Origin: an uncultured Clostridia bacterium
GTDB lineage: Bacteria; Bacillota; Clostridia; Christensenellales; Pumilibacteraceae
Direction: 5' to 3'
NCBI GenBank assembly: GCA_944372345.1
Contig: CALVYT010000030.1
Coordinates: 1-37,245 of the forward strand
Length of the DNA stretch: 37,245 nucleotides
Shown here: positions 1 to 7,840 of the stretch, piece after piece
Layout: the number at the start of each line of letters is the position of its first letter
Position numbering within the stretch: the stretch's first letter is position 1
Notes under the pieces: generated by a model
Told to the model about the DNA's origin: nothing
The model's database searches: none
The model's input: the letters and a program-made list of their open reading frames with translations, nothing else
Position numbers and translations under genes: made by a program

Positions 1-894
1 GGCGCGGCAATGCTCATGGGCACGTTGCGCTCGCTCGCGCAGGCGGGTTATTGCGTGGTCGTCATAGAACACAGGCTCGACATGGTTCTGCCGTTCGTCG
101 ATACCGTCTGGCACATCGGAAATAAGATGGTCGGGAAGGTGGAAAACAGACAGGAGTATCTTGTTCAGCAAACGGCAAAAATAGAAGATAGTTGCCGACC
201 CTTTGAAGGAAACGCATCGCTGTTCAAGCTGGAAAAAGTCGCCTTTTCGGTCAAAAAAGAGCGCGAGATATTAAAAGACGTCACGCTGGAAATTCCGAAG
301 GGCGGCAGAACGGTCTTTCTCGGCGAAAACGGCTGCGGAAAGACCACGCTCATGCGACTTATCGCAAGGCTGTATAAGCCGACTGGCGGCAATATAACGC
401 AGTACATAGACGAAAAATTCAGGCAAAAACCGCGCGGCAGCCGCGCATGGTTCAAAAAGGTGGGCGTCGTCTATCAGAATCCCGACTATCAGCTCTTTAT
501 GCCGACGGTGGAAAAGGAGATAAAATTCGGCGCGTCTTCGCCGGAATATGCGGAGCATATTGCCGAACTTTTCGGGATCATGCGCCTTTGGTGTCGCCAC
601 CCGCAGTCGCTTTCCGAAGGGCAGAAAAGGCGGGTTTCCATTGCCGCGGTCGTCGCCTGCCGGCCCGAAGTTCTGCTTTTGGACGAACCGACGGTGGGGC
701 AGGACTACGACGGGCTCTGCCAGATGGTGGAGATCCTCAATAAACTCCACGAACAGACAGACAATACGATGATTACCGTCACGCACGACGTGCGCTGCGC
801 AGAAGCCGTTTGTGATAAGGCGTATCTCATTTCGGACGGCACTATTCAAAAAAGCGGCGGAAAAGAACTCGTGCGGGAGTATTTCATGCGATAG
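1..894 (+). CDS. ECF-type ABC transporter ATPase, tandem-domain protein (5' partial)
   Basis: The reading frame is open from base 1, so the start lies outside the window. The first ~25 codons (GTLRSLAQAGYCVVVIEHRLD) look like the tail of a first nucleotide-binding domain, with its switch histidine in IEHRLD. A complete second ATPase domain follows: Walker A GENGCGKTT, Q-loop YQNPDYQLF, signature LSEGQKRRVSIA, Walker B VLLLDEPTVGQD and switch THD. The Q-loop and LFMPTVEKEIKFG region resemble the EcfA/CbiO ATPases that power vitamin or metal uptake through energy-coupling factor transporters. The protein would hydrolyse ATP at the inner face of the membrane together with an EcfT subunit and S components. 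No EcfT gene is visible; one S component lies far away at 33316-33885. It ends with TAG at 892-894, with a TGA in frame three codons later. Substrate unknown. Confidence 0.9.
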   Translation, partial: GAAMLMGTLRSLAQAGYCVVVIEHRLDMVLPFVDTVWHIGNKMVGKVENRQEYLVQQTAKIEDSCRPFEGNASLFKLEKVAFSVKKEREILKDVTLEIPKGGRTVFLGENGCGKTTLMRLIARLYKPTGGNITQYIDEKFRQKPRGSRAWFKKVGVVYQNPDYQLFMPTVEKEIKFGASSPEYAEHIAELFGIMRLWCRHPQSLSEGQKRRVSIAAVVACRPEVLLLDEPTVGQDYDGLCQMVEILNKLHEQTDNTMITVTHDVRCAEAVCDKAYLISDGTIQKSGGKELVREYFMR

Positions 895-973
895 ACCGCC
901 GCGTGAAGTACGGAAACAGTAAATAATTATTTTTACGCATAGGTTTGCATATACGAACCAAAAGTAGGCGGAT

Positions 974-1441
974 ATGAAAAGTAAAACGAATATTAAGTTA
1001 TGGCTCGCGCTGTCGCTCGTCGGCGTTGTGCTGCTGTCGTCGCTGTTCGGCGGCTGCGCCCTGTTCGACGGGGAGGACGACGAACCGGAAAACGCGGCAA
1101 CCAATAACGGTATCAAGGACGGCGCTATCGGCGTATATGCCTAGGACGGCACGCTGATGACCGACGGCGTGAACAAAACGTACAGTTCGGGAGATAACTA
1201 TCTGGCAACGCCGTCGGGGAAGAACGTTTATTACGTTCAATCCGTAACGATCCCCGTGGACGGACTGCGGGCAAGCTACGATATGACGCTGTACGTCAAT
1301 TCGCCCATTATGGGAGCGCAGTTCTCGAACGATATGTACAAGGCGACTCTGAAGCTCGACCTTGAAAGCGGCAGGAGCGTGGAAGCCGTGAGCGGGCTCG
1401 GCGCGGAAACGAAGAGCGAAGCCCCGCAGACAGACGCCTGA
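974..1441 (+). pseudogene. Lipoprotein gene interrupted by an in-frame TAG stop
   Basis: ATG at 974 opens a 56-codon frame encoding a type II signal peptide (lipobox LFGGC, Cys about residue 28) followed by an acidic linker GEDDEPENAATNN. It stops at TAG 1142-1144. The same frame then continues without another stop to TGA 1439-1441, with DGTLMTDGVNKTY... and a compact beta-rich domain (YYVQSVTIPVDGLRASYDM, YKATLKLDLESG). The linker and the domain read naturally across the TAG, and a single CAG-to-TAG change (Gln) would explain it. I therefore treat it as one gene of about 155 codons with a nonsense mutation; readthrough or a sequencing error are alternatives. The ribosome binding site is weak (AGGCGG). 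The product family is not recognised. Re-initiation at ATG 1157 would give a cytoplasmic 94-residue fragment without export signal. Confidence 0.6.
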
Positions 1442-1519
1442 CCGTGCGATACGGCGCAGGCTCGTGCGAAACGACAGTCCGCGACATTCCCTCTGCGGAC
1501 CGAAAGCAAAAAGTAAAAT

Positions 1520-1559
1520 TATCCGCCGACGGCAAGGCGCGCCCTGCCGTCGGCGGATA
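1520..1559 (+). terminator. Hairpin terminator after the broken lipoprotein gene
   Basis: A perfect 15-bp inverted repeat: arm 1520-1534 (TATCCGCCGACGGCA) pairs with 1545-1559 around a 10-base loop. It is followed by TTTATG, only a weak U-tract. It separates the lipoprotein gene from the sigma factor promoter. Confidence 0.65.
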
Positions 1560-1602
1560 TTTATGTCCGGATCCGGTTATTTTGTCCGTATGGAGCCGTG
1601 TC

Positions 1603-1634
1603 TTGACTGCGGCGGAGATATGTGTTAATATAAT
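1603..1634 (+). promoter_or_regulatory. Candidate promoter of the first ECF sigma operon
   Basis: TTGACT at 1603-1608 is followed by TAATAT (1626-1631, 17-base spacer), overlapping TATAAT (1629-1634, 20-base spacer). It lies ~95 bases upstream of the sigma gene start. The -35 is good; which -10 register is used is unclear. Confidence 0.5.
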
Positions 1635-1728
1635 ATCGTGGTCGGCAACATCGTCGCTGCCGACGCCGCGAAAAAATTTTGCGTTTTACGTCTCTTTTCG
1701 GTCGGCAGAAACGTTTTACAGGTGAAAG

Positions 1729-2202
1729 ATGATGATACCCGACAGCGAGAAATTCATAACCGAAGCCGTGGAAAAATATTCGGACACCGTTTTTCGCGTG
1801 GCTTTTCAATATACGGGTAACCGCTGCGATGCGGAAGATATAGTGCAGGACGTGTTCGTGAAATTACTCGACAAGCGTCCGCCGCTCGTCGGAGAACCGC
1901 TCAAAGCGTGGCTCATCCGCGTGACGATAAACAGAAGCAAGGACGTGCTCCGAGCGCTTGCGAGGCGGCGGAAAGCTCCGCTCGGGTATGCGCTTCCCGC
2001 GCCGCAGCCGGAACTTTATGAGGAAGTGTTCGACGCGCTCGCGCAGCTTCACGACCGCGACCGCACCGCACTGTATCTGCATTACTACGAGGGCTATACC
2101 GCGCGCGAGATTGCGGGGATGATAGGCGGCAGCGAGCGAGCGGCGACTAAACGCATATGCCGGGCAAGGGAGAAAATGAAAAAATATTTATCGGAGGAGT
2201 GA
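1729..2202 (+). CDS. RNA polymerase sigma factor, ECF (sigma-70) family
   Basis: 157 residues, normal for an ECF sigma factor. Region 2 covers about residues 8-75 (FRVAFQYTGNRCDAEDIVQDVFVKLL holds the typical -10 recognition helix with DAEDIVQDVF). Region 4 covers about residues 100-155 (LHDRDRTALYLHYYEGYTAREIAGMIGGSERAATKRICRAREKMKKYL, a -35-binding helix-turn-helix). It would redirect RNA polymerase to a stress or envelope regulon. Two ATGs in a row (1729, 1732) follow AGGTGAAAG, so the start is within one codon. The next gene starts 4 bases after the stop and encodes a membrane protein in the usual position of a cognate anti-sigma factor. Family assignment is firm; the signal is unknown. 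Confidence 0.95.
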   Translation: MMIPDSEKFITEAVEKYSDTVFRVAFQYTGNRCDAEDIVQDVFVKLLDKRPPLVGEPLKAWLIRVTINRSKDVLRALARRRKAPLGYALPAPQPELYEEVFDALAQLHDRDRTALYLHYYEGYTAREIAGMIGGSERAATKRICRAREKMKKYLSEE

Positions 2203-2206
2203 AATT

Positions 2207-4045
2207 ATGAGATCGAAATTCACGGAAGCATTCGATTCGCTCTCCTCGGACGGGGAGAAGAAGCGCGAGCGCGTAGAGCGCGTCGTTTCCGCGAGCGGCG
2301 GGAGCGACCCCGCGTCCGCGGGAGCGCAGGAAACGCAATGCGCGGAAGCCGTCAAAAAACCCCTGTTTGCGGGCAGGCGGGGCATTGCGCTTCTCGTAGC
2401 GGTGATATTTTTTTTCGTGGCGGCGGGGATAGCCGTTCCCGTCGGTTTGCTCGTTCGGCGCGGCGGCGGTCTGCTCGGCGCGCTGTCCGAGCTCAAAGAC
2501 ACTTATGTGGATATGACGGGCGTAACGGCGTTCGGCGTGTGGAACGCTCCCGACGCCGTTTCCGAGTCCGCTTATATTTCCGACGTTTCTCCCGTCGTTA
2601 CGTCCGCATACCGCGACGGCGCGTCGGACGGCGGCACGGAGGAGAGCGAAGAACAGGGCGACGACGGCGGCGTTATCACGGGCGAATGGAGCGACGAAGA
2701 ACGCTACGAGTGGGAGTCCGACTACGATTGGGATCCGACGAAAGCCAACGTGCTCGTTTCTTTCGACGAGGACGGGAAGATCAGCGAAGTAGTATACGAG
2801 CGCACGAACGGCCGCGGGCAGGTAAGACAGGACGTGCTCGGCAACGCCGTAGCGGTATATGTTTCGGACAGCTTTACCTATGTGATGTATGTCAGCGACG
2901 AGGCGATGAAGTTCTGGTCGGACGTGAGTTATATGTCCGCGGCGCTTTCGCCGTTCGCGTTTGCCTGCCACCATGAGAGTGCGCAGACGGTCGTAATCCA
3001 CAACGAAACGGGTAAAGTGTTCGCTCTTAACGATCTGATCCCGCAAGTCAGCGATCTTTCGGGAGAGTTGAATCATACGATGCAGGTCGAGCCATTCAAG
3101 CACGATTACCTTTATGTGCGCCCTATGTACGGCAACGGTATCCCGCAATGGTATAACGTCATATACGATGAAAAGAGCGAAACATTGCACTATGAACTTA
3201 TTCTTCCCGCCGATTCGGAAAAAGTGCAGTCGTATACGCTCGGCTACAACGTGATAGCCGTGCGTCGGGATAAATACGGACAGCAATATCTGCTCGAAGG
3301 AGTCGGCTACGAGGTGCTTGAGTCTCCCCGCGTGACTGCCGGTATGGTCGGATTGCCGGAATATGAGATATACGGCAATGTGCTGGTGCTGGCGGAGACC
3401 AACGGCATTATGGCGGGTACGGACGGGCGTATGTATGCTTTCGACGACGGCAAACTCAAGGTATTCGGGGAGAATTTTGAGCTTCGTTCCGTGGAGCCGG
3501 GCACGTCTGTGGCATTTGAAGGCATATGCGCCGATTTCGGCGGCAGGTGGAGTATGGTAGGCGACGGGATCGTTTACAGGCTCGAAGGCGGGTATCTCTA
3601 TTCGATGTTCGGCGAGGTGTGGAGCGTGGAGAGCGACGGCACGCTCTCCGCTGTCGGGCAGCTTGAAGGCACGTTCCCCCGTTATGCGGACGACTGTTAT
3701 ATCATCGGCGACGACATCATCGCGTATGTGAATACCGAACTTACCGACGACGGCAGAGCGTCCGTAAACGGAGAGATCGTGCGTATGACGTTCGGCTGCG
3801 TCGACGGAGTTCACGGCGCGGCGAACGAACATCTTATAGACGCGACCCAGATAAGCGTGTTCAAGGGGCGGATGGAGATCATACAGAGCGACGGCGGAGC
3901 GCCGTATCGCGGCAATACCGATTATTTCCTTCTTATGCCTGACGAAAACGGCGACGTGGAGCCTATATATTTCGCATACGGCGCGGACGGACAAACGCTC
4001 GGCGTAACGCGTCCGATCGCAGAACCTGTGATACTTCCGAATTGA
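2207..4045 (+). CDS. Single-pass membrane protein with large extracellular domain; probable regulator of the adjacent ECF sigma factor
   Basis: 612 residues. A short acidic and basic cytoplasmic part (1-56) precedes one transmembrane helix (about 58-83, GIALLVAVIFFFVAAGIAVPVG), then ~530 residues outside the cell. The outer part begins with an acidic low-complexity stretch (about 140-165) and contains many short beta-like segments of the type VRPMYGNGIPQWYNVIYDEK, DGRMYAFDDGKLKVFG and GGYLYSMFGEVWSVESDGTLSAV, suggesting a beta-propeller-like sensor; this fold is inferred. No zinc-binding anti-sigma HxxxCxxC motif is seen. Translation is coupled to the sigma gene (4-base gap), so by context it is the anti-sigma or sensor partner. 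The operon ends at the strong terminator at 4092-4147. Confidence 0.8.
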   Translation: MRSKFTEAFDSLSSDGEKKRERVERVVSASGGSDPASAGAQETQCAEAVKKPLFAGRRGIALLVAVIFFFVAAGIAVPVGLLVRRGGGLLGALSELKDTYVDMTGVTAFGVWNAPDAVSESAYISDVSPVVTSAYRDGASDGGTEESEEQGDDGGVITGEWSDEERYEWESDYDWDPTKANVLVSFDEDGKISEVVYERTNGRGQVRQDVLGNAVAVYVSDSFTYVMYVSDEAMKFWSDVSYMSAALSPFAFACHHESAQTVVIHNETGKVFALNDLIPQVSDLSGELNHTMQVEPFKHDYLYVRPMYGNGIPQWYNVIYDEKSETLHYELILPADSEKVQSYTLGYNVIAVRRDKYGQQYLLEGVGYEVLESPRVTAGMVGLPEYEIYGNVLVLAETNGIMAGTDGRMYAFDDGKLKVFGENFELRSVEPGTSVAFEGICADFGGRWSMVGDGIVYRLEGGYLYSMFGEVWSVESDGTLSAVGQLEGTFPRYADDCYIIGDDIIAYVNTELTDDGRASVNGEIVRMTFGCVDGVHGAANEHLIDATQISVFKGRMEIIQSDGGAPYRGNTDYFLLMPDENGDVEPIYFAYGADGQTLGVTRPIAEPVILPN

Positions 4046-4091
4046 CGTGTGTATAAATGGTATTATTGACGCGCGTTCTGCGCGGATATAA

Positions 4092-4147
4092 AAATGCGGC
4101 GGGGAGCGCATATCATATGCGCTCCCCGCCGCATTTATCGTTTTTTT
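4092..4147. terminator. Bidirectional terminator between convergent genes
   Basis: A 22-bp perfect inverted repeat (4092-4113 with 4115-4136; arm core GCGGCGGGGAGCGCATAT). It is followed by seven T at 4141-4147 on the plus side and flanked by an A-run on the other side, which serves as a U-tract for the minus strand. It lies between the 2207 gene (+) and the ybaK-like gene (-). Confidence 0.9.
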
Positions 4148-4165
4148 GCAAAAGGCGGCTTTGAC

Positions 4166-4636
4166 TCATTCCTTTGACGAAAGCGGAACGAACGACGCCC
4201 CGCAGTATGCCGCGAGCGCGGCGGGGGACACTTCCATCTGCACGCCGCGCCGCCCCGCGCTGACGAATATCGTATCGAACGCGGGAGCGCTTTCGTCGAA
4301 GAACGTCCGGAAGCGTTTTTTCATTCCGACGGGGCTGCATCCGCCGTGGACGTATCCCGTCAGCGGTTCGAGTTCTTTCTGCTTTATCATCGCGACCGAT
4401 TTGACTCCGGCTGCGCGCGCGGCGGCTTTGAGGTCGAGTTCGCGGCAGACGGGGACGACGAACACGAGGTGCTCGCCGTTGCCGGATACCGTCACGAGCG
4501 TTTTGAACACCCGTTCGCGCGGTTCGCCGAGCATATCCGCGACTGCGCAGCCGTCCGTGATATCCGCGTCGTATTCGTGCGGCGTGCATTCCGTCATATT
4601 TCCGCCGAGCAGGCGCATCGCATTGGTCTTTATCAT
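4166..4636 (-). CDS. ybaK: YbaK/EbsC-family aminoacyl-tRNA deacylase (Cys-tRNA(Pro) type)
   Basis: 156 residues, the usual length for stand-alone YbaK/EbsC proteins. These hydrolyse mischarged tRNA, classically Cys-tRNA(Pro), in trans to prolyl-tRNA synthetase. Seen: ERVFKTLVTVSG with the conserved lysine after the first strand, ELDLKAAARAAGVKSVAM, the LTGYVHGGCSPVGMKK loop (GG.SP.G), and the closing strand TIFVSAGRRGVQMEVSP. The ATG at 4636 was chosen because a CGGAGAAC ribosome binding site precedes it and the homologous region begins at MIKTNAMRLL. The open frame extends 47 codons further upstream but crosses the promoter, so the longer version is rejected. It is monocistronic between its promoter (4673-4701) and the shared terminator. 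Confidence 0.92.
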   Translation of the reverse strand: MIKTNAMRLLGGNMTECTPHEYDADITDGCAVADMLGEPRERVFKTLVTVSGNGEHLVFVVPVCRELDLKAAARAAGVKSVAMIKQKELEPLTGYVHGGCSPVGMKKRFRTFFDESAPAFDTIFVSAGRRGVQMEVSPAALAAYCGASFVPLSSKE

Positions 4637-4672
4637 ATCCGTTCTCCGAACCGCGCAGGCGGCTTTTTTATG

Positions 4673-4701
4673 ATTATACCACCGCGCGGCGGAATATGCA
4701 A
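4673..4701 (-). promoter_or_regulatory. Sigma-A promoter of the ybaK-like gene
   Basis: On the minus strand TTGCAT (4701-4696) and TATAAT (4678-4673) are separated by exactly 17 bases, about 37 bases upstream of the start codon. Confidence 0.75.
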
Positions 4702-4770
4702 GCGCAGACGCGCGACAAACGGATATTCGCGAAGCGGACGCGCCTCGGCGTTTATTTGCCGCGCCCGGTA

Positions 4771-4799
4771 TTGACAATATCCTCGCTTTGTGATATAAT
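4771..4799 (+). promoter_or_regulatory. Consensus sigma-A promoter of the NSS transporter gene
   Basis: TTGACA (4771-4776), 17 bases, TATAAT (4794-4799). It is followed by a ~45-base leader with AAAAAGGAG just before the start codon. A perfect match to the housekeeping consensus. Confidence 0.9.
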
Positions 4800-4847
4800 A
4801 TAACGGATCTCGGCGCAAGCGCCGCAAATACTCACGAAAAAGGAGCG

Positions 4848-6320
4848 ATGATGAGCGAAGATCTTATGCCCGGCGGTCTGCCGGAGCCGCCCGCGGACGG
4901 GGCGGCGGAAACGCCTTCAGGGCAGGAAAACGGGGGAAACGAGCAAGCCTCCGGGCACAAAGGCTTTTCGTCGAAAATAGGGTTCGTCCTCGCCGCCGCG
5001 GGTTCCGCAGTCGGACTGGGCAATCTGTGGCGTTTTCCGTACCTTGCCGCGAAATACGGCGGCGGGATATTCCTGCTTTGCTATATACTACTTGCCGTGA
5101 CGTTCGGGTTTTGTCTGCTCGTTCTGGAAATAGCGATAGGCAGAAAGACGGGCAAGGGCGCGATAGAGGCGTTCACCGCGCTTTGCAGGAAGTTCAGGTG
5201 GTTCGGTTACGTCTGCATAGCCGTGCCCGTCATCATCGTGCCGTATTATTGCGTTATCGGCGGGTGGGTGACCAAATATATCGTTGCGTTCTTTGCGGGC
5301 GACGCGCAGCTGCTCGGCGAAGGCGCGACCGTGACGACGTCGCAGGCGTTTTTCAATAACTATATCGCCGATCCGTGGCAGCCGCTGCTCTTCTTTTTCA
5401 TATTCGCGGCGGTGACCGTCGCCGTCGTGCTCGGCGGAGTGCAGAAGGGAATAGAGCGGATGAGCAAGGTGCTTATGCCGCTGCTCGCCGCGCTTGCGAT
5501 ATTCCTGATGATATATGTTCTTTGTCAGGAGGGCGCCGGCAAGGGCGTTATCGATCTGTTCGTTCCCGATTTTTCGGAGTTTACGTTCGGGACGCTGCTT
5601 GCCGCGCTCGGACAGCTGTTCTATTCGATGTCGCTCGCAATGGGAATAATGATAACGTACGGCTCGTATATGAAAAAGGACGCAAGCCTGTCGAGTTCTG
5701 CGCGGCAGATATCCATATGCGATACGCTGTTCGCCATCGTCGCCGCAACGATAATTATTCCGTCGATATATGCGTTTTCAGACGATTCGTCCGCGGCGCT
5801 TTCTTCGTCCGGTCCGTCGCTGATGTTCGTTCAGCTTCCCGCGGTATTCAATAATTTGCAGGGCGGGCGGTGGATAGGCGCGCTGTTCTTCATTCTCGTG
5901 TTCTTCGCCGCGCTGACCTCGTCGGTCTCGCTCGTGGAAACGATAGTTGCCGTACTGCGCGAAAACGGCGCGCTTAAACGATGGAAAGCGTGCCTTATCG
6001 TGTTCGGGGTGACTCTCGTGCTCGGCTCGCTCTCCTCGCTCGGTTACGGACCTCTCGCGGTCATCCATATAGGAAACGAGGCGGAGGGTAACGCGAAATA
6101 TCTGCTCGATATGTTCGACTGGTTCTCCAACAGCGTGCTGATGCCGCTCGTTGCGATAGGAACGTGCATTATCGCCGGATTCTTCGCCGATACAAATTCG
6201 ATAATGGACGAGATCGGTTTGAAAAAGAAAATATCCAGGAGGTATTTCCGCATAATGATCCGGTACGTTGCGCCCGTGTGTATGGGCGCGATACTGGTCA
6301 GCGGTTTCCTGCCGTTGTAA
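4848..6320 (+). CDS. Sodium-dependent transporter, NSS (neurotransmitter:sodium symporter) family
   Basis: 490 residues. A ~43-residue Pro/Gly/Glu-rich cytoplasmic tail precedes the family hallmark TM1, KIGFVLAAAGSAVGLGNLWR followed by FPYLAAKYGGG, whose unwound GxxxGLGNxWRFP segment binds Na+ and substrate. About 11-12 hydrophobic helices follow, including YYCVIGGWVTKYIVAFFAG (TM3), GQLFYSMSLAMGIMITYGSY (TM6 region) and FFAALTSSVSLVETIVAVL (TM8, Na+ site serines). It imports an amino acid or related small molecule with sodium. Two adjacent ATGs (4848, 4851) follow AAGGAG; the second has the better 5-base spacing. The gene is monocistronic, with its own promoter and terminator. Substrate cannot be told from sequence. 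Confidence 0.95.
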   Translation: MMSEDLMPGGLPEPPADGAAETPSGQENGGNEQASGHKGFSSKIGFVLAAAGSAVGLGNLWRFPYLAAKYGGGIFLLCYILLAVTFGFCLLVLEIAIGRKTGKGAIEAFTALCRKFRWFGYVCIAVPVIIVPYYCVIGGWVTKYIVAFFAGDAQLLGEGATVTTSQAFFNNYIADPWQPLLFFFIFAAVTVAVVLGGVQKGIERMSKVLMPLLAALAIFLMIYVLCQEGAGKGVIDLFVPDFSEFTFGTLLAALGQLFYSMSLAMGIMITYGSYMKKDASLSSSARQISICDTLFAIVAATIIIPSIYAFSDDSSAALSSSGPSLMFVQLPAVFNNLQGGRWIGALFFILVFFAALTSSVSLVETIVAVLRENGALKRWKACLIVFGVTLVLGSLSSLGYGPLAVIHIGNEAEGNAKYLLDMFDWFSNSVLMPLVAIGTCIIAGFFADTNSIMDEIGLKKKISRRYFRIMIRYVAPVCMGAILVSGFLPL

Positions 6321-6339
6321 ACGCGGCTGCCGCTTAAAG

Positions 6340-6374
6340 AAAAGCTCCGTTCTTTCAAAAGAACGGAGTTTTTT
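6340..6374 (+). terminator. Rho-independent terminator of the NSS gene
   Basis: Arm CTCCGTTCTT (6345-6354) pairs with 6359-6368; six T follow (6369-6374). Confidence 0.93.
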
Positions 6375-6399
6375 GCAATGTGATATTGCCGTGCGGCGC

Positions 6400-6936
6400 T
6401 TATTCGGTCTTGCCGTTATCGCCGTTTCCCGTAGTATCGCCGCGATCGCCCTGAGACGGCGCGCCCTGATAGGGATCGCTTTGATAAGGGCCGCCACGGT
6501 AGGGAGCGCCGCCGGGATGACCGCCCTGACCGGGGTAGCCGTAAGGCGCGGAATACGCGTCGCTTCCTTTTGCGGGACCGCTGTTATAGCCGTATCTTGC
6601 GATCGCGTCGCTTATCTTTTGCATATTCAGATCGAGCGCGCGCTTATAGCAGAAATAGATGTCGATCAGCGGCCATATCCCGAGTGTCAGCCAGCCGAGC
6701 AGCAGTTTGGCTACGCCCATACCGATGTCTCCGAGCATAAAGCGGTCCACGCCCAGCCCGCCGAGGAACACAGAAATGAGCACGATGATCAGCGGGTTAT
6801 GCATTGAAGTCGCGCACAGTTCACCGTAGCATCTGTCGTCGGCGCGGTGCAGCATATCCGCAAGCATCGCCGTGCGGTCGGACGGCACGGACTCTTTGAA
6901 TTGAAAAAACAGTTGATCGGCTCTGTCGGGTCGCAT
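6400..6936 (-). CDS. TM2-domain membrane protein with Gly/Pro/Tyr-rich tail
   Basis: 178 residues. The N-terminal ~45 residues (with Cys36 and Cys41) are soluble. A TM2 domain follows at about 46-105: NPLIIVLISVFLGGLGVDRF, MLGDIGMGVAKLLLGWLTLG, IWPLIDIYFCYKRALDLN. The GGLGVDRFMLG..G..KLLL.....G.WPLID pattern is typical. The tail from about residue 118 to the end is low-complexity (PYGYPGQGGHPGGAPYRGGPYQSDP..., ending acidic) and likely disordered. TM2 proteins are small inner-membrane proteins of poorly defined role. GGAGG stands before the ATG, and a consensus promoter lies upstream at 6972-7000. Function beyond family is unknown. Confidence 0.9.
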   Translation of the reverse strand: MRPDRADQLFFQFKESVPSDRTAMLADMLHRADDRCYGELCATSMHNPLIIVLISVFLGGLGVDRFMLGDIGMGVAKLLLGWLTLGIWPLIDIYFCYKRALDLNMQKISDAIARYGYNSGPAKGSDAYSAPYGYPGQGGHPGGAPYRGGPYQSDPYQGAPSQGDRGDTTGNGDNGKTE

Positions 6937-6971
6937 TGTTTTTACCTCCGTAAGAGTTATTTTGTGCCATT

Positions 6972-7000
6972 ATTATATCATACCCGCTTCAGTTTGTCAA
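6972..7000 (-). promoter_or_regulatory. Consensus sigma-A promoter of the TM2 gene
   Basis: On the minus strand TTGACA (7000-6995), 17-base spacer, TATAAT (6977-6972). It is ~36 bases upstream of the ATG at 6936. Confidence 0.9.
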
Positions 7001-7132
7001 TATTCGCGTGCGGGGTTTTTCTTTCCGGCCCGCCGAAAAGTTAATCTGCGCCGAAAAACGCATAGAATACGCGGGTCGGCTTGTTTTTATCTCCGCAAAA
7101 TATTAAAGTAACGGTATAAAAACAAGGAGAAG

Positions 7133-7663
7133 ATGCAAATGGCAAAAAAGATCGGAAAACCGAAGATAGTGATTTGGGCAATCGTGACGGCAATCTGCGC
7201 TTTGCTGCTGGCGACGGCGATAGTAGGCACATATCTCGCGAATTTCCATGCAAGCGCGCTGAATAATCTGTTTGGCTGTCAGACATATAAGATCGTGGAT
7301 AACGATACCGAGACGGACTCCGAGTATTTTAAGTCCGCATATGTGGACGGTAGCGGCGAATACGACGACGAAACGCTCTGGGCGGCGGACGTGATCGTGG
7401 CGAAGCGGGTGCAGAGCGAGGGAACGACGCTGCTTTGGAATAACGACGGCGCGCTCCCGCTCGACGAGGGGTCTTACGTCAGCCTGTTCGGACGCGCTTC
7501 CGCGGAGTTCCGGTATCCGGGCGTCAGTTCGAGCGGCTGTATGGGGTCTGGCTCCGCGCGTTCGATGAATTCCGTGCTCGGCGACGCGGGCTTCGGCTGC
7601 AACGTGGATATGTATTCGTTCTACCGTCCCGCCGCGCCGGGGAACGAAAAACGCAGCGGGTAA
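7133..7663 (+). pseudogene. Truncated N-terminal fragment of a membrane-anchored GH3 glycosidase
   Basis: 176 residues. A single transmembrane helix (about residues 13-35, VIWAIVTAICALLLATAIVG) is followed by the beginning of a GH3 C-type domain: VQSEGTTLLWNNDGALPL, GSYVSLFGRASAEFRYPGVS, GSGSARSMNSVLGDAGFGCN, VDMYSFY. In Clostridia this order (TM anchor, GH3_C first, GH3_N later) belongs to enzymes several times longer. Here the frame ends in TAA TAA after an unrelated tail (RPAAPGNEKRSG), then a terminator. The catalytic TIM-barrel domain is absent from the following sequence in all frames. AAGGAG precedes ATG 7133 (3 bases) and ATG 7139 (9 bases, better). I read it as a deletion remnant that may still be expressed. 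Catalysis is not expected. Confidence 0.7.
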
Positions 7664-7683
7664 TAATGCGGGACAATGCGTGA

Positions 7684-7717
7684 GCGCACCCGTCGGCTTT
7701 TCAGCCGACGGGTGCGC
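7684..7717 (+). terminator. Terminator after the GH3 fragment
   Basis: A perfect 15-bp stem (7684-7698 GCGCACCCGTCGGCT with 7703-7717), TTTC loop, then TTTGCC. The stem is strong but the U-tract short. No gene is seen between 7718 and 7840. Confidence 0.8.
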
Positions 7718-7840
7718 TTTGCCGTACTTTGTTGTTGACTCGGGATCGCCCGCGCCGCCGTAAGCGCGTCGCTTACATCTCTGTCGCAGCCTCGCGGACG
7801 CTTTCCTTGGAGCGGCGGTTTGTTGCGAGCGGAATGCAGG

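Noticed and set aside
892..894. Idea that TAG is reassigned in this genome
   Set aside because: TAG ends the ATPase exactly where the family ends and also ends the 13393 gene; a single internal TAG at 1142 is better explained by mutation.
2147..4111. 654-codon minus-strand open frame
   Set aside because: It lies fully antisense to the sigma-linked membrane protein, is rich in Arg/His/Ala/Val in no domain pattern, and crosses the terminator at 4092-4136. A GC-rich shadow frame.
4637..4777. 47-codon N-terminal extension of the ybaK-like frame
   Set aside because: It contains the gene's own promoter (4673-4701), and homology and ribosome binding site support ATG 4636.
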